Under the pieces are notes generated by a model, which was not told where the DNA came from, searched no databases, and saw only the letters and a program-made list of their open reading frames with translations. Shown here piece by piece: positions 16,368-26,793 of a stretch of DNA of 64,000 bases (position 1 is the stretch's first letter; every line of letters begins with the position of its first letter). This stretch comes from Spirirestis rafaelensis WJT71-NPBG6. Lineage in GTDB: Bacteria; Cyanobacteriota; Cyanobacteriia; Cyanobacteriales; Nostocaceae. The position numbers were made by a program, and so were the translations under genes. The stretch spans positions 1-64,000 of the forward strand of contig JAHHID010000004.1 of NCBI GenBank assembly GCA_019359015.1, in the 5' to 3' direction.

Positions 16368-17816
16368 TTAATAAGGTTTGGTGAATAAAGGAGTTTGTGG
16401 TTGAAGTTTATTCCAATTCCAATCAGCGACTGCTGATACAGTCCACCAGTAAAAGAACAGAGTGGTATGAGTCCAAATGTTTTCGGTAATCATCCCCACA
16501 GGTATAGCTAGCAAAACAGCTAAAAGAGTTAAACAAAAATCATGTTGAGCCGTCCCGCTAGGTGTATCTTTAATTAAGCGGATGAAACGCACAATTTGAG
16601 CTAGGAAAAAGGCAATAAAACTCACCATCCCCACAATTCCTTGTTCTACCAAAGTCCGGATATAATCATTGTGGGGAAGATATCCATTACCAGCTACTTG
16701 TTTACTCAGACCCAAACCATAACCTAAGATTGGGTATTCTTGCCAAGCTTTCAGTAGCATATACCATTGAGAAAGTCGCCAGTTGAAGCTATTATAATCG
16801 CCTTGTGATAAGAGAATTGCTCTCGATACATCTATGTCTGGATTGAGAAGCGGTGTATTGGCAATTGATGCCAGACGTTCTTGTCCGAATTCAGTACTAG
16901 CAAATAAGCCGATGACAATTGCTAAAAAAACTATCCCACCAACTAACTTGATAATATTTAATTTTGGCGAAATTAAAACTAGTACAAAAACGGCAAGCAT
17001 GAGCAAACTAAATAGAGCTTTAGTACTCACATAAAAAAATGCTAGTAAGCCAAGCAATATCAACCAACGCCAACGCTGTTTTGAGTGACTTAATTTCCAC
17101 CAAGTAAGACCAATGAACAGCAATAAAAAGGTGGCGAAGGTATTCGGATGACCTAGGGTTCCGTTAATGCGAGAAGCTTTTTCAAATGAAACTTCATCTC
17201 CTCCTCCAAACACAAATATTGGCGGTAAAAGCGAAGTGGGTAAAACTGTTTGCATTAATGCTATTGTTAACGGAAAAATGAGCGCCAGCAATAAAGCAGA
17301 AACAATTTTTTCAGGATGAAGTCGGTCTTTAAGCTGCATGACTATCAGGTAGACCATCAGCCAGGAAAAAATACGCACCCATTCGCGAATGCTATCTGAC
17401 AAAAAGGCAGCATTTAGCCCTAGCCCTCCCAAAGGCAAAAGTATCACCCACACGCCTTGTAGGGCTACCCAAGCAGCAAATAACCACCAAAATTTATTGG
17501 TACGTACAGTTTGCCCTCTCAGTAACATGACTGTAACATAAAGTATAGTCAGGGCATCCAAACCAATGGCGAAGGCAGCTGGTAGCTGTTGACCGGAGAA
17601 GGGATCTAAAGCAGATCGCAAGATTAATAGACCGAGTACAGCTTGCTCAAACTTGGCAAAGAAGTAGATAATTACGGCGATAGCGAACAAAGCTACACCC
17701 AAATAAAAAGGTTGAGCACCTGCCGCGAAGCCTGCAAGTATCCCAGCTGCTGCGCCTGCGAAGGTAATCAACAGCGTCAGACGCAAAGCACGTCTTGAAC
17801 CTTGATTATTCAGCAT
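16368..17816 (-). CDS. O-antigen ligase/polymerase-like (Wzy) membrane protein
   Basis: A 482-residue protein with about 12 membrane segments. A large loop in its C-terminal half contains NGTLGHPNTFATFLLLF earlier and the Wzy_C-type block YPILGYGLGLSKQ, HNDYIRTLVEQGIVG. These match the O-antigen ligase/polymerase superfamily, whose members join lipid-linked repeats outside the plasma membrane. With Wzx (10465-11850) and the co-polymerase just upstream (17828-20005, 11 bp away), polymerase is the likely role rather than ligase. Confidence 0.88.
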   Translation of the reverse strand: MLNNQGSRRALRLTLLITFAGAAAGILAGFAAGAQPFYLGVALFAIAVIIYFFAKFEQAVLGLLILRSALDPFSGQQLPAAFAIGLDALTILYVTVMLLRGQTVRTNKFWWLFAAWVALQGVWVILLPLGGLGLNAAFLSDSIREWVRIFSWLMVYLIVMQLKDRLHPEKIVSALLLALIFPLTIALMQTVLPTSLLPPIFVFGGGDEVSFEKASRINGTLGHPNTFATFLLLFIGLTWWKLSHSKQRWRWLILLGLLAFFYVSTKALFSLLMLAVFVLVLISPKLNIIKLVGGIVFLAIVIGLFASTEFGQERLASIANTPLLNPDIDVSRAILLSQGDYNSFNWRLSQWYMLLKAWQEYPILGYGLGLSKQVAGNGYLPHNDYIRTLVEQGIVGMVSFIAFFLAQIVRFIRLIKDTPSGTAQHDFCLTLLAVLLAIPVGMITENIWTHTTLFFYWWTVSAVADWNWNKLQPQTPLFTKPY

Positions 17817-17827
17817 TCTTACTACCT

Positions 17828-20005
17828 CTAACCGTTGTTGTAATTATCACGACCACCTTCGACTGCGGTTAAACGCTTTGGCGATCGCCATGATAGGGGT
17901 CGGTCATTATCAACTGGATAGCGGAAATACTTTTCTGTCTGCTCTGTCATTCCATTGACGACTACTCCCAGTACTGGTATCTGGTTGTGCTTTAATTCTG
18001 ATACGGCTCTTTGCAGTACCTCTTTGATGGTGATGTTAGGACGTGTTACCAGCATGATTCCATCACTCTGTCGCGCTAATGTGGCTGCATCTGCACAAGC
18101 ACTTATAGGTGCTGTATCGATAATAACCATATCGTAAAGTGCCCCTGCTTCTGCCACCAAAGACCTCATCGCCGGTGACTCTAATAACTGCGACGGACGC
18201 CCGTGGAATTCGCCACCAGTTAACACATGCAAATTTTCAACATCTGTCGGCTGCACCGCTTGATTTAAAGTTCTGCGCTTCTCAATTACATCTGTAATTC
18301 CCGGCTTTGGCGCTAAGTTAAATAGCGTATGCTGCATCGGGCGACGCAAATCTGCATCTATAATTAGTGTCCGCCGAGATAACATGGCGGAAATCGCGGC
18401 TAGGTGCGATGCGACTATTGACTTACCTTCCCCGGAAAGTGTGCTGCTGACAACAATAACCTGCACCTTTTCCATACTGCGAAACTCCAATGTCTTGAGG
18501 AGCATTCGGTAAGGCTCAACTAAACCTATATCATCTAAAAAGCGATCGGCTGGCTCCAGAATGAGAGTTTTAGCAGGTAGACGCGGCAACACTCCGAGTA
18601 ATGGTAAGCTCAGTAGTTCCTCCGCTTCTGAGGCATCCTTTAAGGTGTTATCCATCAATTCGAGAAGCAACATCACAGCAGTACCTAAAACCGTTCCAAA
18701 CACCGCAGCCAGTGCCAGCACTGCTGAACGTTTGGGTGAAGAGGCGATTGTCGGTGGTTTCGCGGCTTCGATCAAGCGGAGATTGCTAACCTTTTGAGCT
18801 TCAGTGATGCGTGCTTCTTCTAGTTTGCTTTGTAGCGATTTTAACGATGCGGTAGCGTCTTCGCGTTCCCGGGTTAGCGCAATTAAAGGTTGCTGTAGAA
18901 TGGGTAGCTTGGCGAGGCGAATTTGCAGTTGAGTTCTTTGATCTTTTACTGTCGCCAGCTTTTTTTCAATTGCCGATCGCTCTGTCTCATTCGCCAGAAG
19001 TTTGGAGGTCAAATCTTGACTAATTTGCTGGCCGGCGACAGTGCTTGAAGCAACCGATGAATTTGCAGGCGACACGCGAGCAAGTTGCTCTGTGTACAAT
19101 TTATTCAGATTATCTCGTTGCTCAACCAGCGCTATGACACTTGGGTGATTTTCTGTTAAACGCAAACGCCCTTCAATTAACTTTGTATTTAACTCTGTTA
19201 ATTTAGCGCGTAAAGTTTTCAGTTGTTCATCTTGTCCACCGCGTACAGATGCGTAAGCTTTATCTAGGCTTTTAGCGTCGGTGATTTGCCGCAAAGATGC
19301 ATCTCGCCCTTTTACTTCTTGCAGTTGAGCTGTCAGACTGCGCTCTTGGTCTTCTAAAGTGGCTAAACTCTCAACTACGCTTTTAGTTTGCTCTTCAAAA
19401 GAGATAATGCCGCTAAGATGTCTATACTGGCTTTCTCTCTGTTCGGCTGTTGCTAAACGCTTACGCGCGTTGGGTATTTCGCTACTTTCTAAAAATTCCC
19501 GTACTTTGGTTGCTTCCGAACTGATTGTTTTCGTATTTTCGTCAATCATTGCTTGCGAAACAGCATTCAGCAGTTGCGCTGCAAGTTCGGGGTCTTTGGA
19601 TTTATAACTCAGTTGCAGAATGTTGGTAGCGGGGACAATTTTCACACCCAATCCTTGATTAAGTTCTCCGGATGTGATTTTGCTTCCGGGTGAACCACTG
19701 TTGGGTTTGAGAGAAGCGAGCGCGATCGCTCGTTCTAAAACACGTTCGGATTTAACTAATTCCGCTTGGTTAGCTAAGGCACTCGCACCACCAGGGGCAC
19801 CCGAAGATACCTGTGTCAAGTCGCGACCCAATTCAGAAACGCTCACCCTTCTATCGTCCTGTATCAGTCGCGCTGATGCTTCATACAAACGTGGGGTAAC
19901 GGTGAGGTAAGCAACAGCCCCACCAATTACTGCCGTGAATGTCACTAAGGCGGGCAATGCACGCCGCTTTAAAATTGCTAATAATGAGGATATACCCTTC
20001 TCCAT
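17828..20005 (-). CDS. Wzc-like polysaccharide co-polymerase with BY-kinase domain
   Basis: A 725-residue fusion. An N-terminal membrane segment (LVTFTAVIGGAVAYLTV) starts the Wzz chain-length domain, followed by a long coiled-coil periplasmic region and a second membrane segment (VLALAAVFGTVLGTAVMLLL, near 430-450). The C-terminal bacterial tyrosine kinase has Walker A SSTLSGEGKS (about 517-527), Walker A' LIIDADLRRP (about 550) and Walker B MVIIDTAP (about 627). The tail contains several tyrosines (YFRYP, DNYNNG), where such kinases autophosphorylate. The protein controls chain length and export of the polysaccharide. A GTG at 20008 precedes the chosen ATG at 20005. Confidence 0.93.
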   Translation of the reverse strand: MEKGISSLLAILKRRALPALVTFTAVIGGAVAYLTVTPRLYEASARLIQDDRRVSVSELGRDLTQVSSGAPGGASALANQAELVKSERVLERAIALASLKPNSGSPGSKITSGELNQGLGVKIVPATNILQLSYKSKDPELAAQLLNAVSQAMIDENTKTISSEATKVREFLESSEIPNARKRLATAEQRESQYRHLSGIISFEEQTKSVVESLATLEDQERSLTAQLQEVKGRDASLRQITDAKSLDKAYASVRGGQDEQLKTLRAKLTELNTKLIEGRLRLTENHPSVIALVEQRDNLNKLYTEQLARVSPANSSVASSTVAGQQISQDLTSKLLANETERSAIEKKLATVKDQRTQLQIRLAKLPILQQPLIALTREREDATASLKSLQSKLEEARITEAQKVSNLRLIEAAKPPTIASSPKRSAVLALAAVFGTVLGTAVMLLLELMDNTLKDASEAEELLSLPLLGVLPRLPAKTLILEPADRFLDDIGLVEPYRMLLKTLEFRSMEKVQVIVVSSTLSGEGKSIVASHLAAISAMLSRRTLIIDADLRRPMQHTLFNLAPKPGITDVIEKRRTLNQAVQPTDVENLHVLTGGEFHGRPSQLLESPAMRSLVAEAGALYDMVIIDTAPISACADAATLARQSDGIMLVTRPNITIKEVLQRAVSELKHNQIPVLGVVVNGMTEQTEKYFRYPVDNDRPLSWRSPKRLTAVEGGRDNYNNG

Positions 20006-20079
20006 CACACAAAACCTTATTTCATTGGTGATTGATCATTTGTCATTACTTGGTAGAAAACGTAACAACTAAACAAATG

Positions 20080-21282
20080 TTATTTTTTGCCGATTACCTC
20101 AGCCAGCTCGGTTTCACGCTGCGAAATACCGACTGCTTCAACTGGTGCAGGCGATTTCAACAGTGTCGTATATAATTTTAAGGTTTCAGAGGTAATGCGA
20201 TCCCAACTATAGTTGTTTTGTATGTGCTTTTGGGCATTCTTAGCCATTACTGCGAGTTCTTGCGGATGATTAACTGCCCAGTCTAAAGATTTAACGCAGG
20301 ATTTAACGTTCCCAGCTTCAAAAAGTATTCCCCGTCCGTTATTAATTAATTGTTGGTGCGGTAAAATATCGCTTGCTAGTACGGGAATACCTTCGCGCAT
20401 TGCTTCTAGCATTGCTAAAGGTAGTCCTTCTAAGTCAGAAGGCAGAACAAATAATCCTGCTCCTCGGACAATTTCTGCCAGACGAGAACCTCTGAGTTCT
20501 CCAGCGAAAACGATATTGCGATCGCGTGCTACTTTTTCTAATAAATCGGCGGTAAAGGTTTTGGTATCGCTGACACCACCTGCTAATACTAATTTCCACC
20601 CTTTCGGTTTTAGGGTAGAAAAGGCTTCAACAAGCAAGTCGGGACATTTTTCTGGTACAAGTCTGCCCAAAAATACAATATAGCGTCCGCGTTCCAGACC
20701 CAAATCAGTGCCGTAGGTAAAATTTTGGTCAGAATCAGCGTAACTGGCGGGAGCGTTGGGGATGTATAGTGTTTCGCGATTGTAAGTTTCCCAAAAGTAC
20801 TTTTTCAGTGCGTCTGATACAACTATAAAGCCGTCGGCGAAACGGACTGCGGCTTTTTCACCCAGTTGAATCAGGCGAGTTGAAAAATTACCCCATTTGG
20901 CGCGTTGCCAATCTAACCCTTGACAGGTGACAACTACTTTTGCAGATGTGGCGATGCTGGGTAAGCAAGTAAATAAAGATGGACCTAAAGCGTGGAAATG
21001 AACGATATCATATTTTTTGCCCGTGGCGGCGATCGCTCCCAATCCTGAAGTAATAAATGCATCTACTCCTCTTATCTGTCCACCTGGTAAAGAAATAACT
21101 CGCACGCCTTTGTAGTCATAATTCTCAAGCCAGGAACAGTCAGTGTAAGAGGAGCGGGCAAATAAATCGACACTGTGTCCCTGTGCTACCATACGGGGAT
21201 AGACTTCTGCACAATAATGCTCTATACCACCTTGTTTCGGAGGTAGACCTTTTGCACCAATTACAGCAATTTTCATATTCAT
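20080..21282 (-). CDS. Family 4 glycosyltransferase
   Basis: A 400-residue GT4 enzyme. The N-terminus KIAVIGAKGLPPKQGGIEHY is typical of the rhamnosyl/galactosyltransferase-like group with a DUF1972-type acceptor domain. The donor domain has YIPNAP, RYIVFLGRLVPEKCPDLL, LVLAGG and the E-x7-E block SDLEGLPLAMLEAM. Several starts are clustered (GTG 21285, ATG 21282, ATG 21276); the exact one is uncertain. It is located between the kinase and the first GT4 gene of the block, about 75 bp before the kinase gene. Sugar specificity unknown. Confidence 0.9.
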   Translation of the reverse strand: MNMKIAVIGAKGLPPKQGGIEHYCAEVYPRMVAQGHSVDLFARSSYTDCSWLENYDYKGVRVISLPGGQIRGVDAFITSGLGAIAATGKKYDIVHFHALGPSLFTCLPSIATSAKVVVTCQGLDWQRAKWGNFSTRLIQLGEKAAVRFADGFIVVSDALKKYFWETYNRETLYIPNAPASYADSDQNFTYGTDLGLERGRYIVFLGRLVPEKCPDLLVEAFSTLKPKGWKLVLAGGVSDTKTFTADLLEKVARDRNIVFAGELRGSRLAEIVRGAGLFVLPSDLEGLPLAMLEAMREGIPVLASDILPHQQLINNGRGILFEAGNVKSCVKSLDWAVNHPQELAVMAKNAQKHIQNNYSWDRITSETLKLYTTLLKSPAPVEAVGISQRETELAEVIGKK

Positions 21283-21470
21283 CACTTATTTTTTTGAGGT
21301 AGTGTACAACCTGATACACAAACGCTATTTAGTTTTAACTGCACCTGGAACGCGCGATTATGCTCTATTTTTCGTGTTCTCCAATGTTTGCATCGCTAGT
21401 TCAAGGAGTTGCTAAAACAAATGATGCCTGCTTGTGCTTCTTGTATTTAGGTTAACCGCATTTATCGTGT

Positions 21471-22688
21471 TTAGGCTCTAACAGCAAAAGTTACTCGCTG
21501 TTGCCAACGATTTAACATTTCAGTATACATATCTCGAACAACCGTGCGGGCTGCATAGGGTTGTGCAGTCCGGATACACGATTCAATCGGATAATCTTCT
21601 GGATGCTGTAGTACCTTGCGTAAGGCATCGGCGATGCACTGTGGTGTGCGTTGCCCACAAACAACTCCACTATTAGGAGTTAGCAATTTTGGAGTTTCGC
21701 CACATTCAGTTGTGACTACTGGCGTTCCGCTAGCCAGCGCTTCTAGGACAACCAAAGGTAGACCTTCATAAGCGCTACTCAGCACAAACGCATTACATAT
21801 ACGATGCAACTGTGCCAGTTCTGCAATTGGTACAGCACCAAGCATTGTTACCCGACTTGTTAAACCTAAGGTATCAATTTCGGCGCGAACTTGAGCCGCT
21901 AACTCTCCATCACCAGCTATGAGTAGGTGAACGCAAGGATCGTTTAAAGCAGCAAAAGCACGTACTAGCAATGTTGGATCTTTCTGCGGATGCAGGCGAC
22001 CCGCAAACAAAACAAAACGTGTATCATCCGATAAACCTAGCTTATGCGCTAGTTCGCGTTTTTTTACTTCCTTCTCTTGCTGATTCAAGGAATAAAAAAG
22101 CTCGTTATCAAAGGAGTTTTTAATGTATGCAACGCGATCGCTTACACTCTTGTAACGCTCTTTATAATGCTTTACCGCATCGGTATTGCATGAAAGAATT
22201 TGGCTAAACTGAGGCACTAATAAACTCTCGACAGCGAAATATGCTGCGGGAAATCTCCGCCAAAGAATCGCCTTCTTATCACGCACAGTTTGCATTTGCG
22301 TGTGAATATCATTATGTATGAATAAAGTTTTTTCTCCTTGCCAATTAAGGGCTGCTAAGGTTGGCTCTAGCCGATGAAAATGCATGAAATCTGACTCAAA
22401 GCAGCGTCCAATAAGCGCTGCTGTATACTTAACCGTTGTAGGAATCAAGCTTCTTACATTATCATTTTCGATATAAAATAAAGGTAGAAAACTAATTTCT
22501 CTACCTGCAAATTCGGCTTCTTGCCACTTCAGGATAGGTTGGTTTTTATCGTTTCCTGTTCCTACAAGCCGCACCGCAAATTCTTGAGGTGCGTACTTGA
22601 TAAATATATTTATTAAGGTCTGAATGCCCCCAATAGTAGTGTTCCAAGGATTGAACTGGTAAAAAATTGTGATAACTGGTTTACGCAT
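21471..22688 (-). CDS. Family 4 glycosyltransferase, first gene of the polysaccharide block
   Basis: A 405-residue GT4 enzyme: ITIFYQFNPWNTTIGGIQTL at the N-terminus, then YIKNSFDNELF, FVLFAGRLHPQKDPTLLVRA, LLIAGDGELA and the E-x7-E block SSAYEGLPLVVLEALASG. The ATG at 22688 (MRKPVIT) is preferred over a TTG at 22706. About 185 bp separate it from the next gene, which may carry its own promoter. It is the 5'-most gene of the minus-strand block, and roughly 1 kb of non-coding DNA lies upstream. Confidence 0.88.
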   Translation of the reverse strand: MRKPVITIFYQFNPWNTTIGGIQTLINIFIKYAPQEFAVRLVGTGNDKNQPILKWQEAEFAGREISFLPLFYIENDNVRSLIPTTVKYTAALIGRCFESDFMHFHRLEPTLAALNWQGEKTLFIHNDIHTQMQTVRDKKAILWRRFPAAYFAVESLLVPQFSQILSCNTDAVKHYKERYKSVSDRVAYIKNSFDNELFYSLNQQEKEVKKRELAHKLGLSDDTRFVLFAGRLHPQKDPTLLVRAFAALNDPCVHLLIAGDGELAAQVRAEIDTLGLTSRVTMLGAVPIAELAQLHRICNAFVLSSAYEGLPLVVLEALASGTPVVTTECGETPKLLTPNSGVVCGQRTPQCIADALRKVLQHPEDYPIESCIRTAQPYAARTVVRDMYTEMLNRWQQRVTFAVRA

Positions 22689-23636
22689 TACTACAACCCT
22701 GGGCAACTTGTGTAAACACTAATATAAGTTTTAACACATAATTTTAACGCACGTGTAATTTTTACTATACCCTGAGATGTATTTGCTTGTATCTTCACTT
22801 CGTAGTATCTCTCAAGTAATATTTATCGACCTCGGTGAATACAACACCAACAGAGGAATTTTTAGATCTACTTATCTAATTTATTTCACTTACGACAATG
22901 GTATGGGAGAACACAAAAAATCGCAAAACTTTAAACTTAATAGCAAATCATTTTACATTATTTTAATCGCGAGTTAACCAACTCTAAATTTTAGAAAAAT
23001 TCACTAGGAAAGTTGCAATCAATTCCTATGTGCCTGAATAAATTCTTCCACTCATACTTCAACATAGTGCTCACCAGATGTGGTGAAAAGATGCTTTACC
23101 CAAAATGTACCGACAATGCGCTAGACCTTTAATATAACCGATTCAGCCTAGGGGGAATGTAAATCTAGACTGGAAAATTTGCAACGAAACATGCATCTTA
23201 GCTGATAATTTGGCACTAAGATAAGTAAGTAGCAACTAACAGCATCTATTAGCAAAGCCACAATTGAAGATATCAAAACACAATCAAACACTATCAAAGG
23301 AAAGTTCTAATATTTCAAAGATATTATACTTTCCAAATATGCAGACTGATGTTATGTCTGCATTAATCTTGTATACATCTGTAAATTAACTAACAAAAAC
23401 TTGACTTTTGTCAAAGGTCTAATTAACTCAAAGCGGTTTTACAAGCACTAAATATGATGCAAACGCCAATATTCACGGCTTTTGAGCAATAACTTTTGAA
23501 TCGGGGAAAATTGCAGTCAAAGTCAAAGAGTATAATTGCTGCTCTCATGAACATAGGTATTAGTAAATGAGAAATTCCACTCTTGTGTGAAAACGGCTAT
23601 AAGTCGAGAATTGTCCGCGTGTTGGATGAATCTCTT
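22689..23636. other. About 950 bp without a recognisable gene
   Basis: AT-rich. The longest open frame (22777-22977, plus strand) has no start signal and no recognisable motif. The region should hold the promoter of the polysaccharide block near 22700-22800, but no convincing -35/-10 pair could be fixed by eye. No tRNA, array or strong hairpin was seen before 23637. Confidence 0.5.
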
Positions 23637-23670
23637 GGTGCATTAGGTAATAAGAAAGACCTAACGCACC
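23637..23670. repeat. 12-bp-stem hairpin downstream of the aminopeptidase gene
   Basis: GGTGCATTAGGT, a 10-base loop, then ACCTAACGCACC (one mismatch). It lies 29 bp past the aminopeptidase stop on the minus strand. No T-run follows, so it is a processing or stabilising hairpin, or a dispersed repeat, rather than a classical terminator. Confidence 0.65.
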
Positions 23671-23698
23671 TTAATCACAGCAGATGCTCGCGCATCTA

Positions 23699-26290
23699 TT
23701 ACAGCTTAGATTTGGCTTCTAAATTTTCTAAGCGGCTTTTGAGTTCTTGATTTTGTTGTTTTACCTGGTCCAGTTCTTCGCGTAGTTGACGCAGAGTTCC
23801 TTCTGTACCAACATGAAGACGCACTTTGGTGATTTCTTCTTCAGCATAACGACGCACGCGTCCATCAGCTGTTTGGTCAGCAAGCGATCGCAAAATCGAG
23901 ATCGCTTTGGGGGTTTCCATTTGTCCGAGTGCAACAACTACTGCAACTTGAGTTAAAAAGAAGCTTTCTTTGGCAAGCGTTGCCAATCTATTTAAAATCA
24001 CTTCTAAGTTGGCGGGAGTTTGACCAACAGAAATTTTTCCCAATGCACGAATTGCCGATAACCGCAAGGGTTGCGGTATACCGATTTTGGTGTATTCCAG
24101 AATTAAATTTAAAGCAGCTTCAGAAGTTTTCAGTTCTGCTAAACCAGCGATCGCACCACTGCGAACAACTTCATTCCAACCTGCTTTCTCTGACAAAACT
24201 GATTTTAGCAGCTTTAGTACCTTTTCTTCCTTGGGTTTGTCATCCAAGTTAGCAGAAGCGATCGCGCCAATTGAGCGAGCTGCCATTGCCTCTACATAAT
24301 AACTAGGATCGCCATCTTGCAAAAGCGGTTTTAAAGCCTTATAACTTTCATTCGTCTTGATTGTACCAAGCGCTTCCGCTACAGATCGCCGCACGAAAGA
24401 ACTTGTATCTTTTAATCCAACAACTAACTTCTCAAAAGCTTGATCTAACTTGATATTTGCTAGTTGTTTGGCTACTTCCACACGTACACCCCAGAAGGAG
24501 TCATTTTGTAACGCCGCAGACAACGCATTCACCGCTTCTAAACCTCCTTTTTTCGCCAAAGCTTCGGCTGCATATATACGGGAGATAGGATTTGGGTCAA
24601 ATTCCATCTGTGCTTTTAACTCCGGTACCGGATACTCTAAAGACACAGTTTTCAGATAATTGTTCCCGACATCAAAACTAATAAAGTTTGGTTTCGACCT
24701 AAGTGGAAAATAAAAGCTTTGTTCGCGTTCATTCACACGCACCGTAAAAGTGCTGAGTGCTGTCTCGGTAGCCGATTGTGAGGTATAACCAAAACCAATG
24801 GGAATTTTCAAATCAAACAAGTCATTACCATTATCTGTGGTAACTTGACTTTGGGTAACTGTGACTTTCGCCAGCTTTGCATCTTGATCCCAAGAGTAAG
24901 CGACCTTAAAATCAGGATGACCACCGCGATAAACATACTGGTCGAACAAAAACGTCAGATTGCGCCCAGTAGCTTTTTCAATCGCCCTTAGTAAATCGAT
25001 TGTTTCGACAGTTTTGTGGGCATTATCCCGGACAAATGTCTGAATTGCTTGCCAAAATAGTTCTTCGCCTAATTCTGCCCGAATCATGTGATATACACAA
25101 GAACCTTTTTCGTAAATGTGGCGATCGTAAAGTTCGATCGCTTCTCGATAAATGTGTGTCACCATCGGACGACGATAACGAGATGCATCTTCAGCTAAAT
25201 AACTACGCGCTTCCAGTAACCGATAATATGTAGCTTCTTGATCGCCATATTCATGTTCTGTCCACATCACCTCAGAATAAGAAGCCATTCCCTCCTTCAC
25301 CCAAGCGTGTGACCAATGTTTAATTACCACCAAATCGCCAAACCATTGGTGTGCCAGTTCGTGGACAACTAAACTTTCGGTGTTGCGGTTATCTAATGCA
25401 GCGCGTTCATCAAGCAAACATCTATCAGTTAACAGCGTGGTGGATGTGTTTTCCATCCCCCCAAAGATAAAGTCATCAACGCATACTTGATCGTAGTTGG
25501 GGAAAGCATAGGTATAACCATATTTTTCGCTTAAAAACTCCATCATGCGTGGAGTCTTGCCCATACTGCGTTTAGCATCTTCCTCTCGTCCCTTTTCTAC
25601 ATAGTAGGTGACGGGTTTGCCTTGCCACTCATCGTGAATTGCTGCAAAGTTGCCTACAGCCAAAGTCATTAAATAGGTAGGATGAACTTGTTGCTGTGAC
25701 CAGTGGTATATTTTATCATCGCCGTCTTCTGTGGTGTCAATCAGTTCGCCGTTGGAAATGGCTACAAACGGTTTGGGTACTCGGACTCTGATTTCACTCG
25801 AAGATAATTGTCCTGGATAGTCGAAGCAGGGAAACCAGAAGCGCGAGTCTTCGTCTTCTCCTTGAGTCCAGACTTGAGTAGGTTTATCGGGGTAATGTTT
25901 GTCAGGTTGAATAAAGTAAATACCGCGTTGGGGTTTTTCCACAGAGTAGGCGATCGCAATCAACAATGGCTTATTAATTTGCGTCGGTTGAGAAAGCTCA
26001 ATGAAAAGCTGTTCTCCATCGTAATCAAACTTCTGTGGCACCTCGTTGACTTGGACAGATTTAATGTTCAAATTGACCGCATCCAAAGTCAAGCGATCAA
26101 CACCATTGCAAACCGGTAATAAGCGAATGGTACAACTACCGTTGTAACTTTGGTTAGAAATATCCAAACTGAGGTCTAGATAGATATGCTCTACCTGTCC
26201 TGGGCGATCGGGGTTATAGTGTGGTTTTGCCCCTGGTAACTCAAAAGATCTGTGGTGATTATTCTCGGCGTCAAAATAAAACTGCAACAT
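23699..26290 (-). CDS. M1 family aminopeptidase with C-terminal HEAT repeats
   Basis: An 863-residue zinc metallopeptidase. It has the exopeptidase motif FGGMENTS (about residues 273-280) and the zinc site VHELAHQWFGD (about 307-317), with the third ligand in WVKEGMASYSEVM (about 330-342). From about residue 560 to 815 the protein consists of HEAT-type helical repeats (ISRIYAAEALAKKGG, FVRRSVAEALGTIK, PLRLSAIRALGKI). The last 40 residues form a coiled coil (LREELDQVKQQNQELKSRL). M1 enzymes remove N-terminal residues from peptides. There is no signal peptide, so it should act in the cytoplasm. The HEAT and coiled-coil tail replaces the usual C-terminal domain and may mediate assembly. Confidence 0.93.
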   Translation of the reverse strand: MLQFYFDAENNHHRSFELPGAKPHYNPDRPGQVEHIYLDLSLDISNQSYNGSCTIRLLPVCNGVDRLTLDAVNLNIKSVQVNEVPQKFDYDGEQLFIELSQPTQINKPLLIAIAYSVEKPQRGIYFIQPDKHYPDKPTQVWTQGEDEDSRFWFPCFDYPGQLSSSEIRVRVPKPFVAISNGELIDTTEDGDDKIYHWSQQQVHPTYLMTLAVGNFAAIHDEWQGKPVTYYVEKGREEDAKRSMGKTPRMMEFLSEKYGYTYAFPNYDQVCVDDFIFGGMENTSTTLLTDRCLLDERAALDNRNTESLVVHELAHQWFGDLVVIKHWSHAWVKEGMASYSEVMWTEHEYGDQEATYYRLLEARSYLAEDASRYRRPMVTHIYREAIELYDRHIYEKGSCVYHMIRAELGEELFWQAIQTFVRDNAHKTVETIDLLRAIEKATGRNLTFLFDQYVYRGGHPDFKVAYSWDQDAKLAKVTVTQSQVTTDNGNDLFDLKIPIGFGYTSQSATETALSTFTVRVNEREQSFYFPLRSKPNFISFDVGNNYLKTVSLEYPVPELKAQMEFDPNPISRIYAAEALAKKGGLEAVNALSAALQNDSFWGVRVEVAKQLANIKLDQAFEKLVVGLKDTSSFVRRSVAEALGTIKTNESYKALKPLLQDGDPSYYVEAMAARSIGAIASANLDDKPKEEKVLKLLKSVLSEKAGWNEVVRSGAIAGLAELKTSEAALNLILEYTKIGIPQPLRLSAIRALGKISVGQTPANLEVILNRLATLAKESFFLTQVAVVVALGQMETPKAISILRSLADQTADGRVRRYAEEEITKVRLHVGTEGTLRQLREELDQVKQQNQELKSRLENLEAKSKL

Positions 26291-26793
26291 TGATGCTTAC
26301 TAACCTTGTAATCCTGAAAACTCTTAGGGAATCTAGATAAGACAAATAGCGATATGAGTGTTTTTTGTCCAAGTCAACACAGCAGTCTGGGTTCTTAGTT
26401 GAGGAGGACAGTTCCGTAGAAGGTTTCCCTCTCGAATCTGTCTTCAATAAATGCACTTTGACCTGATCGCACTCGTTTGACATCGTATCAAGAGCGCTTT
26501 ATGCCTCAGATCGCTTACCCGTTGTCAATACTCTTAAGCATTTTTATAGCTTAGAATAGCGAACCTGTAGCGATCGGTTTAATTTCTTGGGAATATACAA
26601 CATACCATTTACGGATTCATTCCTCACCCCATTGAAGTAATTTAGCAAGCAATCTACAATGCCAAGTTTTTGGAATTAGTAAAATTTTTGGTAAAGATTG
26701 CTACATATATACCGAAGAATAATAAATCCGCAAACTCCACCATGACGCTTATACAAGCCTCAGTAACAATTTGAGGAAAAGAGGATAACATCA
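26291..26793. other. Divergent intergenic region, 503 bp
   Basis: Separates the minus-strand aminopeptidase from the plus-strand DUF3352 gene and should carry both promoters. The only clear signal is a ribosome-binding site (AAGAGGA) 9 bases before the ATG at 26794. No RNA gene or repeat array seen. Confidence 0.5.

Noticed and set aside
22777-22977. 66-residue ORF in the 1-kb gap
   Set aside because: No ribosome-binding site, no motif, AT-rich composition consistent with chance.
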